From Clostridia bacterium (GTDB lineage Bacteria > Bacillota > Clostridia > Oscillospirales > Butyricicoccaceae): 59,407 nucleotides of DNA. The first letter of the stretch is position 1. The number at the start of each line of letters is the position of its first letter. The stretch lies in NCBI GenBank assembly GCA_029099685.1, contig JAQXOO010000006.1, positions 1 through 59,407 of the forward strand, in the 5' to 3' direction. Positions 9,232-20,188 of the stretch are shown here, one piece after another. The notes under the pieces were generated by a model that ran no database searches, had not been told where the DNA came from, and worked only from the letters and a program-made list of their open reading frames with translations. The position numbers and the translations under genes are program-made.

Positions 9232-10260
9232 ATGAAACAGAAGTGTCTGGGCCGCACCGGCCTGATGGTCACCGAAAACAGCTTTGGCGCGCTGCCCATC
9301 CAGCGGATCTCCGACAGCGAGGCCGCCGGACTGCTGCGCTATGCCTATGACCGGGGCGTGAACTTTTTTGACACGGCCCGGGCCTATTCCGACAGTGAGC
9401 ACAAGATCGGCCTGGGCCTGGCCGATGTGCGGGAAAACATCATCCTGGCCACCAAGACCATGGCCCGCACCCGGGAGGCCGCCCTGGCTGACCTGGAGAC
9501 CTCCCTTGCCAACCTGAAGACCGACCACGTGGACATCTGGCAGCTGCACTGCATCCCCGAGCTGCCCGACCCCAACGATCCCGACAGCGCCTATCAGGCG
9601 CTGGTGGAGGCCCGGCGACAGGGAAAGACCCGGTTCATCGGCATCACCGCCCACCGCATCGACGTGGCCATCGCCGCCGCGAAAAGCGGCCTGTACGACA
9701 CCGTCCAGTTCCCCCTGTGCTATCTGGCCTCGGACAAGGATCTGGAGCTGATCCGGGTATGCCGGGAGCACAATGTGGGCCTCATCGCCATGAAGGGCAT
9801 GAGCGGCGGCCTGATCTCCAGCCCCCGGGCGGCCTATGCCTTCTTCACCCGGTACGACAACGTGGTGCCCATCTGGGGCGTGCAGAAGCAGTCCGAGCTG
9901 GATGACTTCCTCACCGCCGCGGAGGAGGGCGTCACCTGCACCCCGGAGCTGGAGGCCATCATGGAACAGGACCGCCGGGAACTGCAGGGCGACTTTTGCC
10001 GGGGCTGCGGCTACTGCATGAAGACCTGTCCCGCCGGCATCCCCATTTCCGACGCCGCCCGCATGACCCTGATGCTGGGCCGGGCCGTCTGGCAGCGGTT
10101 CACCACCCCCGAATGGATCGAAAAGATGAAGACCATCGAAAACTGCCTCCACTGCGGCCTGTGCCGGAGCCACTGTCCCTATGAGCTGGACACTCCCAGG
10201 CTGCTGGAGGAAAACTACGCCTATTTCATGCAGTTCTGCAAGGAAAAGGGCCTGATCTGA
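9232..10260 (+). CDS. Aldo/keto reductase with C-terminal double [4Fe-4S] domain
   Basis: Cytosolic oxidoreductase of 342 residues. The TIM-barrel half has the aldo/keto reductase tetrad: Asp47 and Tyr52 (FFDTARAYSDSE), Lys75 (ATKT), His106 (LHCIPE). The last ~80 residues carry two four-cysteine clusters, CRGCGYCMKTCP and CLHCGLCRSHCP, the pattern of ferredoxin-like [4Fe-4S] sites. This 'Fer4-AKR' arrangement is frequent in anaerobic clostridia and suggests electron exchange with ferredoxin-type carriers in addition to NAD(P)H; the substrate is unknown. Overall it is last in the pgcA operon. Confidence 0.93.
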   Translation: MKQKCLGRTGLMVTENSFGALPIQRISDSEAAGLLRYAYDRGVNFFDTARAYSDSEHKIGLGLADVRENIILATKTMARTREAALADLETSLANLKTDHVDIWQLHCIPELPDPNDPDSAYQALVEARRQGKTRFIGITAHRIDVAIAAAKSGLYDTVQFPLCYLASDKDLELIRVCREHNVGLIAMKGMSGGLISSPRAAYAFFTRYDNVVPIWGVQKQSELDDFLTAAEEGVTCTPELEAIMEQDRRELQGDFCRGCGYCMKTCPAGIPISDAARMTLMLGRAVWQRFTTPEWIEKMKTIENCLHCGLCRSHCPYELDTPRLLEENYAYFMQFCKEKGLI

Positions 10261-10326
10261 TGCATTTCCCCGCGCTTTTCTTGTTTTTATTTTGCAAATA
10301 CAGATAAAGAGAAAGGATCTGCCGTC

Positions 10327-12048
10327 ATGAAACATCTGAAAAAAGCACTGTGCCTGCTGCTGTGCGCCGCCCTGTGCGCCGCGCTCAGCGTATGCGTCTT
10401 CGCCCAGGACGCCTCCACCTGGGGCGACGTCCGCCAGGACAACTTCATCCGCATCACCTCCGCCGATGCCTGGAACCAGGGCACACTGGAAAACCTGGAG
10501 GTCGCCGCAGACGTGGGCGACGGCGCCCTGCGCCTGGCCGCCGGCCAGACCGAGGGCGTCTGGACCTCTCCCGAGCTGGACGTTCCCGCCTTTGAATACC
10601 TGGTCGCCAGCTGGGGCGCCGACACCCCCGATGGCACCTGGGTGGAGATCAAGGCCCGGGCCTATGTGGATATGTATGACCAGTGGTCCGGCTGGCTGTC
10701 CTGGGGCAAGTGGGGCACCTCTGTCAAGCGCGGCTCCGCCGATACCTCCGAGACGCTGGCCGAGGTGGACACCGACACCCTGATCATTCTGGGCAGCAAG
10801 GGCGAGACCTCCTCCCGCATCCAGCTGATGGCCGTGCTCCATTCCGATGACGCCGCCGTCACCCCCACCCTGCGCCAGGTGTGCACCACCTCCAAAAACA
10901 CGCTGGAGGGCCAGGCCATCCCCACCTACCATCCCAATGCCGGCATGGAGCTGCCCGAAAAGGTGCTGCTGGACACCCCCTGCTACTCCCAGATGATCCG
11001 GGACTCCGCCATCGGCAGCGTCATCTGCAGCCCCACCTCCATGACCATGCTGCTCAATGACCGCAACAGCGCCCTGGACCTGCTTCCCGAGGAAGTGGCC
11101 CTGCGGGAGTTTGACTTCAACTACCAGGGCTTCGGCAACTGGCCCTTTACCGTGGCCGCCGCCGGTGCTTACGGCTACAGCGCCTACTGCCACTACGCGG
11201 ACCTGGACTTTGTCCGTGAGGAGCTGGCCTGCGGCCGCAGCGTGGCCATGTCGGTGCGCTATTCCAGCCGGACCACCGGCAACAACCCCTATCTGGAAAA
11301 CGGCGCTGCCGGCGACACCTCCGGCCATCTGATCGTCATCGTGGGCTACGAGACCATCGACGGCGTGGACTATTTCTACAGCAATGACTCTGCCGCCACC
11401 GGCGACGCTTCCTGCGCCCACCGCCGCTACCGGGCCGACCAGCTGGAGACGGCCTGGTCCGGCCGCCTGGCCTATGTGGTGTCTGCCGAGCCTGAGCAGA
11501 ACGCTGGCCAGGACGCCCCCGCCCGCATCCCCGCCACTCTGGAATACACCGGTGACAAGGATGCCTACCGCCTGATGGTGGACGGCCAGGAAGTGGTGCT
11601 GAACAAGTCCTTCGGTGCCAAGACCTCCCGGTTGGACGCCGGCACCGTGCTGGTCATCACCGACAAGTCCGAGACCGCCCAGCTCCCCGACCCCGTGGAG
11701 CCCACCACCGCCAACCAGTCCATGATCTACTGCAGCGTCAACGGCGACGGCCAGATCTACATCAACTCCGCCAAGATCGAGAGCCTGGGCGCCCAGACCG
11801 GCACCTGCTACATCATCGTGAACAACGGACCCACCTATGTGGCCTCTGTGGAGTTCCCCGCGCCCGCGGCGCCCGCCGAGCCTGAAACTCCCGCTGAGCC
11901 CGAGACCCCCGCGGAGCCCGAAACTCCCGCCGAACCCCAGCAGAACGAGGAAGCGCCCCGGAGCGCCGCCACGCCCCTCATCATCGTGGCAGTCTGCGCC
12001 GTGGTTCTGGCGGTTCTGGCTGTGGTTCTGAAGAAAAAGCACAAATAA
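10327..12048 (+). CDS. Exported, membrane-anchored C39-like (papain-fold) peptidase
   Basis: A 573-residue cell-surface protein. Residues 1-27 form a signal peptide ending VFAQD; residues ~30-200 are an uncharacterised beta-rich region; then a Peptidase_C39_2-type domain has the likely nucleophile Cys234 in VICSPTSMTM and His334 in SGHLIVIVGYE followed by YSNDSA. A second beta domain follows, then 3.8 PAEPET repeats (from residue 516) as a wall-spanning spacer, and a C-terminal membrane segment with KKKHK. There is no LPXTG signal, so anchoring is by the membrane helix. The start has GAAAGGATCT upstream. The target is unknown; a peptide-cleaving role is inferred from the fold only. Confidence 0.85.
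   Translation: MKHLKKALCLLLCAALCAALSVCVFAQDASTWGDVRQDNFIRITSADAWNQGTLENLEVAADVGDGALRLAAGQTEGVWTSPELDVPAFEYLVASWGADTPDGTWVEIKARAYVDMYDQWSGWLSWGKWGTSVKRGSADTSETLAEVDTDTLIILGSKGETSSRIQLMAVLHSDDAAVTPTLRQVCTTSKNTLEGQAIPTYHPNAGMELPEKVLLDTPCYSQMIRDSAIGSVICSPTSMTMLLNDRNSALDLLPEEVALREFDFNYQGFGNWPFTVAAAGAYGYSAYCHYADLDFVREELACGRSVAMSVRYSSRTTGNNPYLENGAAGDTSGHLIVIVGYETIDGVDYFYSNDSAATGDASCAHRRYRADQLETAWSGRLAYVVSAEPEQNAGQDAPARIPATLEYTGDKDAYRLMVDGQEVVLNKSFGAKTSRLDAGTVLVITDKSETAQLPDPVEPTTANQSMIYCSVNGDGQIYINSAKIESLGAQTGTCYIIVNNGPTYVASVEFPAPAAPAEPETPAEPETPAEPETPAEPQQNEEAPRSAATPLIIVAVCAVVLAVLAVVLKKKHK
11872..11940 (+). repeat. 18-bp tandem repeat encoding PAEPET
   Basis: 3.8 copies of an 18-bp unit, in frame, with differing third-codon bases so that the protein repeat is better kept than the DNA repeat; this points to selection on the peptide spacer. 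Confidence 0.9.
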
Positions 12049-12063
12049 GTCCGCCCGATGTCC

Positions 12064-12097
12064 AAAGCCGCCCGGTGACAAGCCGGGCGGCTTTTGT
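12064..12097 (+). terminator. Rho-independent terminator after the C39-like gene
   Basis: Stem AAAGCCGCCCGG / CCGGGCGGCTTTT with a seven-base loop and a short T-run, 16 bases after the stop codon. Confidence 0.88.
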
Positions 12098-12153
12098 TGA
12101 ATATGCACAGGATTTTTGCCGGGTTTTCGTCAATTTTTACAGGTTTCAACTAA

Positions 12154-12182
12154 TTGACAATGGGGGGGAAACCGTGTAAACT
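12154..12182 (+). promoter_or_regulatory. Sigma-A promoter for the T-box/metNIQ transcript
   Basis: Perfect TTGACA (12154-12159), 17-base spacer and TAAACT (12177-12182), placing the start of RNA just before the T-box stem I. Confidence 0.75.
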
Positions 12183-12204
12183 ACAGTCATTCACAACAGA
12201 ACAT

Positions 12205-12467
12205 CGGAAAAGACGATGAAGAGAAGAGTATCCGGTCAGATACGGCACAGAGAGCTCCGGTTGGTGGGAAAGGAGCGCGGAAGGGTCCGGGGAACATGGT
12301 CTCGGAGTTGCACGGTCGAAGCTTTTAGACCGCGACGGGTGCGCCCGTAACCGCGCAGGCGTGTGCTGGCACGCTCAAAGGCCGGGTCCCGCGAGGGTCC
12401 GGTGAACCAAGGTGGTACCACGGATATGTTTTATTCGTCCTTGATGCATGGCATCAAGGATTTTTTT
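12205..12467 (+). ncRNA. T-box riboswitch leader, methionine specifier (AUG)
   Basis: A cis-acting RNA that senses uncharged tRNA and prevents termination upstream of metNIQ. Recognisable elements, in order: the GAAGAGAAGAGTA S-turn side of stem I, the AGAGAG/GGTTGGTGGGA apical region, the specifier side GGAAC-ATG-GTCTC with ATG at 12296-12298, and the T-box proper, AAGGTGGTACCACGG at 12409-12423, which base-pairs with the free acceptor end. The terminator hairpin follows. ATG as specifier fits tRNA-Met and the methionine transporter downstream. The T-box call is very secure; the specifier call rests on position by eye rather than a covariance alignment. Confidence 0.93.
12438..12467 (+). terminator. 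T-box-controlled intrinsic terminator
   Basis: Ten-base-pair stem TCCTTGATGC / GCATCAAGGA with loop ATG, followed by seven T. It competes with the antiterminator formed by the T-box sequence. Confidence 0.9.
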
Positions 12468-12488
12468 ATTTTTGAAAGGAGGCAGCGT

Positions 12489-13505
12489 ATGCCCCCCATT
12501 ATCAAGCTTGACAACATCACAAAAACCTTTTTGGTAGACGGCAGCCCCTTCAACGCCCTGGACGGCGTGAGCCTGGAGGTGGAAAAGGGCGAGATCTTCG
12601 GCATCATCGGCCTGTCGGGCGCCGGAAAGTCCACCCTGGTCCGGTGCATCAACCTGCTGGAGACCCCCACCTCCGGCACGGTGGAGGTAAACGGCCAGCA
12701 GCTGACTTCCCTCTCCACAAAGGCGCTGCGGCTGGCCCGGCGGAAGATCTCCATGATCTTCCAGGGCTTCCACCTGCTGATGCAGCGCTCTTGCCTGCAG
12801 AACGTGTGCTTCCCCCTGGAGCTGGAGGGCGTTCCCGCCCGCGAGGCCCGGGAGCGGGCCCTGAAGCTGCTGCGGACAGTGGGGCTGGAGGACAAGGCCA
12901 ACGCCTATCCCGCCCAGCTTTCCGGCGGACAGAAGCAGCGGGTGGCCCTCGCCCGGGCACTGGCCACCGAGCCGGATGTGCTTCTGTGCGACGAGGCCAC
13001 CTCCGCCCTGGACCCCACCACCACCGCCTCCATCCTGGCGCTGCTGAAGGAGCTGAACCGGACCCTGGGCGTCACGGTGGTCATCATCACCCACCAGATG
13101 AGCGTCATCGAGGAGGTCTGCTCCCGGGTGGCCATTCTGGACGGCGGCAAGGTGGCCGAGGCCGGCGCGGTGGAAGACATCTTCCGCAATCCCCGCACCG
13201 ACGCCGCCCGGCGGCTGGTCTATCCCGCCGGCATCCCGGAGGTGCACACCCTGCGTGGCAGCAAGGTCATCCGGGTATCCTTTGACGGCGGAACGGCCTA
13301 TCAGCCCCTCATCGCCTCTCTCGCCATCGACTGCGGCGTGAAAGCCAATATTCTAGGCGCCGACACCCGGAACATCGACGGCCGCGCCTTCGGCACCATG
13401 CTGCTGGGCCTGCCCGACGACCCCAACCTGCAGGCAAAGGCGCTGCAGTATCTCCGCGCCCAGCCCAACATCACCGTAGAGGAGGTGCAGGACCACCATG
13501 CTTGA
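12489..13505 (+). CDS. metN: Methionine ABC importer ATP-binding protein MetN
   Basis: Energises uptake of D/L-methionine with MetI and MetQ. The 338-residue protein has Walker A GLSGAGKST, the ABC signature LSGGQKQR, Walker B LLCDEATSALDP, and a C-terminal NIL domain (~260-338) that binds methionine and inhibits transport when internal pools are high. ATG 12489 follows GAAAGGAGG and the T-box terminator directly; the open frame continues back through the leader but is not coding there. It overlaps metI by eight bases. Confidence 0.97.
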   Translation: MPPIIKLDNITKTFLVDGSPFNALDGVSLEVEKGEIFGIIGLSGAGKSTLVRCINLLETPTSGTVEVNGQQLTSLSTKALRLARRKISMIFQGFHLLMQRSCLQNVCFPLELEGVPAREARERALKLLRTVGLEDKANAYPAQLSGGQKQRVALARALATEPDVLLCDEATSALDPTTTASILALLKELNRTLGVTVVIITHQMSVIEEVCSRVAILDGGKVAEAGAVEDIFRNPRTDAARRLVYPAGIPEVHTLRGSKVIRVSFDGGTAYQPLIASLAIDCGVKANILGADTRNIDGRAFGTMLLGLPDDPNLQAKALQYLRAQPNITVEEVQDHHA

Positions 13506-14226
13506 GACGCTGACCCTGTTTTTTGAAAATCTGGGCTTCCGAAAGGTGCCCGAGCAGCTGGAGTTCCTTCTGAACCCGGAAAACATCCCCTTCGCCATCT
13601 GGGAGACCCTGTACGCCCCCCTGGCGGCCACGGTGCTGGCCTATGTCATCGGCCTGCCCTTGGGCATTTTGCTGGTGACCGGCGAGGAGGGCGGCGTCCG
13701 CCCCCTGCCCAAGACCCTGATGCGGGTGCTGAACGCCGTGATCAACCTGCTGCGCTCCATCCCCTTCCTGATCCTGATGGTGGTGGTGATGCCCCTGAGC
13801 CGGCTGATCCTGGGCACCTCCGTGGGCACGGCGGCCACCATCGTTCCCCTGACCGTGGCGGCGGCCCCCTATGTGGCCCGGCTGGTGGAGGCCAGTCTCC
13901 GGGAGATGGACCGGGGCGTCATCGAGGCGGCCCAGTCCATGGGCTGCTCCACCTGGCAGATCGTCACCAAAGTAATGCTGCCAGAGTGCAAGCCCTCCCT
14001 TATCAACGGCGCTACCAACGCCACCATCACCATCCTCAGCTACGGCGCCATGTCCGGCGCCATCGGCGGCGGCGGTCTGGGCGCCATGTCCCTGATGCGT
14101 GGCTACGCCCGCGGCCAGACCATCGTCCTCTATGTGGCGGTCATCCTGCTGGTGATCCTGGTGCAGATCATCCAGTCCGTGGGTACCCGGCTCAGCATCC
14201 GCACCGACAAACGTATCAACAAATGA
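13498..14226 (+). CDS. metI: Methionine ABC importer permease MetI
   Basis: Membrane subunit of the methionine importer, 242 residues with about five transmembrane segments. The coupling-helix EAA loop is seen as VIEAAQSMGCSTWQIVTKVMLPE, which docks onto MetN. The ATG lies inside the last codons of metN, implying translational coupling, and GAGGTGCAG precedes it. The N-terminal ~30 residues before the first membrane helix are slightly longer than in E. coli MetI. Confidence 0.96.
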   Translation: MLETLTLFFENLGFRKVPEQLEFLLNPENIPFAIWETLYAPLAATVLAYVIGLPLGILLVTGEEGGVRPLPKTLMRVLNAVINLLRSIPFLILMVVVMPLSRLILGTSVGTAATIVPLTVAAAPYVARLVEASLREMDRGVIEAAQSMGCSTWQIVTKVMLPECKPSLINGATNATITILSYGAMSGAIGGGGLGAMSLMRGYARGQTIVLYVAVILLVILVQIIQSVGTRLSIRTDKRINK

Positions 14227-14284
14227 TCCTTTCACGGTCATTTTTGTTAAAACAAACAACAGAAACACAAAGGAGAAATGAACC

Positions 14285-15091
14285 ATGAAAAAGAAGATTT
14301 TTGCCCTGGCACTGGCGCTGGTGCTGTGCCTGTCCCTGGCTGCCTGCGGCAGCTCCGGCTCCAAGAAGACCATCAAGGTGGGCGCCACCCCCGCTCCCCA
14401 CGCCGACATTCTGGAGGTCGCCAAGGACCTGATGGCCGAAAAGGGCTACACCCTGGAGATCGTTGAGTACAACGACTATGTCCAGCCCAACAACTCCGTG
14501 GAGGACGGCTCCCTGGACGCCAACTACTTCCAGCACATCACCTACATGAACAACTTCAACGAGGAAAACGGCACCCATCTGGTGAGCGTGGCCGCCATCC
14601 ACTACGAGCCCTTCGGCATCTACGCCGGCAAGACCGCCTCTCTGGACGCGCTGCCTGACGGCGCTCAGATCGCCGTTCCCAACGACGGCACCAACGAGGC
14701 CCGTGCCCTGCTGCTGCTGGAGCAGGAAGGCCTGATCACCCTGAAGCAGGGCGTCGGCCTGTCCGCCACCAAGAGCGACATTGCTTCCAACCCCCACAAC
14801 TACGAGATCGTGGAGCTGGAGGCCCAGCTGCTGACCACCACCCTGCAGGATGTGGATGTGGCCGTCATCAACGGCAACTACGCCATCGACGCCGGTCTGA
14901 AGGTGTCTGAGGCCCTGGCCGTGGAGGCCGCCGACGGAGCCGCCGCCGAAGCCTATGCCAACGTGATCACCGTCAAGGCCGGCAACGAGAACAACGATGC
15001 CGTCAAGGCCCTGGTGGAGGTGCTCAAGTCCGACAAGATCAAGACCTATATCGAGGAGACCTACGACGGCGCCGTGGTGCCCCTGTTCTGA
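14285..15091 (+). CDS. metQ: Methionine-binding lipoprotein MetQ
   Basis: Extracytoplasmic methionine receptor (NlpA/MetQ family) handing substrate to MetI. The 268-residue precursor has a basic-hydrophobic signal and lipobox LAAC with Cys21 as the lipidated residue. Family blocks include IKVGATPAPHADILEVAKDL, EYNDYVQPN and the C-terminal IKTYIEETYDGAVVPLF. AAAGGAG precedes the ATG; a 58-base gap after metI contains no terminator, so it is on the T-box-controlled transcript. Confidence 0.96.
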   Translation: MKKKIFALALALVLCLSLAACGSSGSKKTIKVGATPAPHADILEVAKDLMAEKGYTLEIVEYNDYVQPNNSVEDGSLDANYFQHITYMNNFNEENGTHLVSVAAIHYEPFGIYAGKTASLDALPDGAQIAVPNDGTNEARALLLLEQEGLITLKQGVGLSATKSDIASNPHNYEIVELEAQLLTTTLQDVDVAVINGNYAIDAGLKVSEALAVEAADGAAAEAYANVITVKAGNENNDAVKALVEVLKSDKIKTYIEETYDGAVVPLF

Positions 15092-15110
15092 AGCACATCC
15101 CAAAACGCAG

Positions 15111-15138
15111 AAAACCCGCTCAAACGAGCGGGTTTTTC
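15111..15138 (+). terminator. Bidirectional terminator after metQ
   Basis: AAACCCGCTC / GAGCGGGTTT stem with AAAC loop, A-rich before and T-rich after, 20 bases past the metQ stop; it can also serve the convergent gene at 15260. Confidence 0.88.
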
Positions 15139-15158
15139 TTTGTTTTGCGGCAATTTTG

Positions 15159-15170
15159 TGTCATCCTGAG
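15159..15170 (+). repeat. Dispersed intergenic repeat core TGTCATCCTGAG (copy 1)
   Basis: One of three exact 12-base copies in this window (also 17868-17879 and 32058-32069), all between genes. Here it continues as GGAAGCGCAGG. Confidence 0.6.
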
Positions 15171-15259
15171 GGAAGCGCAGGCAAAGGAACTCACGGCAGG
15201 CATCCCTTAAGAGCCCCCGGCACGCCCGGGATGGCAGCGGGGTCCACCCCTGCGGGATC

Positions 15260-15640
15260 TCACCCGCACCGGATCCATTCCCCGGTGGCCGGGTCTTTCT
15301 GAAGGGCGGGCGTCCACACACCGCCGCCCCGGAAAAAGGCGATCTCGGTGCAGCCCTCCACCGGGATGTCAAAGACATTTTGCGCGCCGATCCTGCTGTT
15401 CAGCCCGCCGAAAGCGGCATAAAAGGTGCAGCGCAGGGTCGTCCCCACCCGTTCCGTCCGAAGGGCCCGGGTATAGCCCATGGAGCTCATGACGCCGGTA
15501 TGCAGCGTCATGGTTTTTCCGTCCTCCGACAGCTCAAATGTCCCTGCATACACGTCGGTCCGCCTTGCGAAGCCGCTGCACACGAACAGCAGTGCCCCCA
15601 CGGCCAGCAGCGCGGCCAGTACATACAAAGCCTTTTTCAT
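15260..15640 (-). CDS. Small exported protein of unknown function
   Basis: A 126-residue protein with an N-terminal hydrophobic signal or anchor (MKKALYVLAALLAVGALLFVCSGFA) and a short beta-rich exported part containing YAGTFELSEDGKTMTLHTGVMSSMGYTR. I do not recognise the domain. CAGGAGG lies before the ATG at 15640. It starts 20 bases after the HTH/membrane protein gene and is probably co-transcribed with it, so it may be a partner or target of that regulator. Confidence 0.75.
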   Translation of the reverse strand: MKKALYVLAALLAVGALLFVCSGFARRTDVYAGTFELSEDGKTMTLHTGVMSSMGYTRALRTERVGTTLRCTFYAAFGGLNSRIGAQNVFDIPVEGCTEIAFFRGGGVWTPALQKDPATGEWIRCG

Positions 15641-15660
15641 CCTGTTTCCTCCTGTTTTTT

Positions 15661-16083
15661 CTATTTTCGTTTCAGGAGGAGCCACGCGCCTACGGCCATC
15701 ACTGCCGCGCTGAGGCACATGAGCAGGCCGCTGCCGTTGATGGTCACCGTGGAGCTTGCGTTGACCTGCTCTGCCGTCTGCGGCGCCGCCAGCGACAGCA
15801 CGCCCAAAAGGATCAGGCAGCCCGCCCCCGCCACGCACAGCGCCATCCCCATGTGTCCGGTGCGGGCCGCGGGCTGTCCGGGTGCAGGCTCCTCTGTTCC
15901 TGTGAGCTCGTTCAGGGTCACACCGAACACACGGGCCATGGTCTCCAGCTTTTCCAGGTCGGGCACCGAACGGCCGGTCTCCCACTTTGAGACCGTCTGC
16001 CGGGTCACCTCCAGCCGTTCGGCAAGCTGCTCCTGGGAAAGGCCCGCCTTCCGGCGGAGGGTATAGATGTTCTCTTGCAGCAT
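15661..16083 (-). CDS. XRE-family HTH regulator with two C-terminal membrane segments
   Basis: A 140-residue protein. Residues ~5-60 form a Cro/CI-type helix-turn-helix (LRRKAGLSQEQLAERLEVTRQTVSKWETGRSVPD), and two hydrophobic helices (~83-104 and ~116-136) end in KRK. DNA-binding proteins tethered to the membrane in this way are common in clostridia. ATG 16083 is preceded by AAGGAGG; the frame is open upstream but without a ribosome site. Its operon partner is the small exported protein just downstream. The signal sensed is unknown. Confidence 0.85.
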   Translation of the reverse strand: MLQENIYTLRRKAGLSQEQLAERLEVTRQTVSKWETGRSVPDLEKLETMARVFGVTLNELTGTEEPAPGQPAARTGHMGMALCVAGAGCLILLGVLSLAAPQTAEQVNASSTVTINGSGLLMCLSAAVMAVGAWLLLKRK

Positions 16084-16176
16084 GCGTGTTCCTCCTTGGG
16101 TCTTATGGTAGCAGAAACAGGCGTCCGGGTCTATCAACGGCCGCGGACAAAGCCGCAACGGAGCGTTGCAGGTGTG

Positions 16177-16204
16177 AAAAAGGGCGGCTGATGCCGCCCT
16201 TTTC
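16177..16204 (-). terminator. Terminator downstream of eno
   Basis: Stem GGGCGGC / GCCGCCC with a four-base loop; read on the minus strand it ends in TTTTT. It lies beyond the duplicated eno tail. Confidence 0.75.
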
Positions 16205-16220
16205 GGTTGTTTGCTTTCCT

Positions 16221-16269
16221 TTACAGGTTGAAAAACGCCTTCCGGCCGGGATACCGGGCCACTTCGCCC
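16221..16269 (-). pseudogene. Duplicate of the eno 3' end
   Basis: Forty-nine bases matching the true eno end (16427-16475) at 47 positions. Read on the minus strand it encodes [15 protein letters not shown] and stop, against [15 protein letters not shown] in the intact gene. Upstream of it the similarity stops, so it is only a tail fragment, with no start or ribosome site. Confidence 0.85.
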
Positions 16270-16426
16270 GTCGGCGTCACACGAACCGCTTTTTGCGGGC
16301 GCTGCCTGCGGCAGCGCCCTGATCCGCTTCACGGTGCCGCCTCACCCCCGCCAAACCCGCTTTGCTGGGCTTTGACGGGGACCCCGGAGCTGGGCGCAGC
16401 GGGGCAAGTGCCGCGCTTATGGGCTC

Positions 16427-19396
<2,970 letters not shown>

Positions 19397-19400
<4 letters not shown>

Positions 19401-20170
19401 TGCTGATTCGCCGCCTCGATGATTTTTGCAAAGCTTTCGGTTTTCAGGGACGCGCCGCCGATGAGGCCGCCGTCCACGTCGGGCTGGGCCAGCAGCTCAC
19501 GGGCATTGCTGACGTTCATGCTGCCGCCGTAAAGGATGGACACCGCCCGGGCCGCCCGGGCGCCGTAAAGATCCCGCAGCACCTGCCGGATGACGCTGTT
19601 GACCTCGTTGGCCTGCTGGGCGGTGGCGGTGTAGCCGGTGCCGATGGCCCAGATGGGCTCATAGGCGATGGTGACCCGGCGGAGCTGCTCCAGCATAACA
19701 CCCCGCAGGGCGGTCTTGACCTGCATCCGCACCACGTCCAGGGTGACGTCGTTGTCCCGCATCTCCAGCGTCTCGCCCACACAGATGATGGGCCGCAGCC
19801 CGAACTGCAGGGCGGCCAGCACCTTTTTGTTCACCAGGGCGTCGGACTCGTTGCTGTCCCGCCGGCGCTCGCTGTGGCCGATGATCACATATTTCACCCC
19901 GGCCTCCGCCAGCATCCCGCAGGAGATCTCGCCGGTATAAGCGCCCTTGGGCTCATAATGGCAGTTCTGGGCGCCGATGGCGATCTTGGTGCCCCGGGCG
20001 GCCTTTACCGCCGCGGGGATCTGCAAAAAGGGGACGCACAGCACCACGTCGCACCACCTGGCCTCGGCGGCCAGGGGCTTGAGCTGGCGGATGAACTGCC
20101 GGGCTTCCTCCTCATTGAGGTTCATTTTCCAGTTTCCGGCAATGATGGTCTTACGGTATCTCAGATTCAT
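19397..20170 (-). CDS. tpiA: Triosephosphate isomerase
   Basis: Interconverts dihydroxyacetone phosphate and glyceraldehyde 3-phosphate. At 257 residues it has the full TIM barrel with catalytic Lys in AGNWKMN, His in VIIGHSERR, Glu in AYEPIWAIGTG and the phosphate loop GGSMNVSNA. It starts 18 bases after pgk and overlaps gpmI. Confidence 0.97.
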
Positions 20171-20188
20171 AAAATGCCTCTTATTCTG

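Larger units (their letters stand above)
16084..16426. other. Gene-free stretch between eno and the HTH gene
   Basis: It holds the eno terminator hairpin (16177-16204), a second copy of the last 49 bases of eno (16221-16269), and GC-rich filler with the small hairpin GGGCGCTGCCTGCGGCAGCGCCC. No credible gene. Confidence 0.7.

Noticed and set aside
8548..12108. Open frame of about 1186 codons antisense to the aldo/keto reductase and C39-like genes
   Set aside because: Same artefact; both sense genes have full motif sets.
12205..12489. SAM (S-box) riboswitch before metN
   Set aside because: The leader has T-box features throughout (T-box sequence, terminator, stem I motifs) and no SAM-I core.
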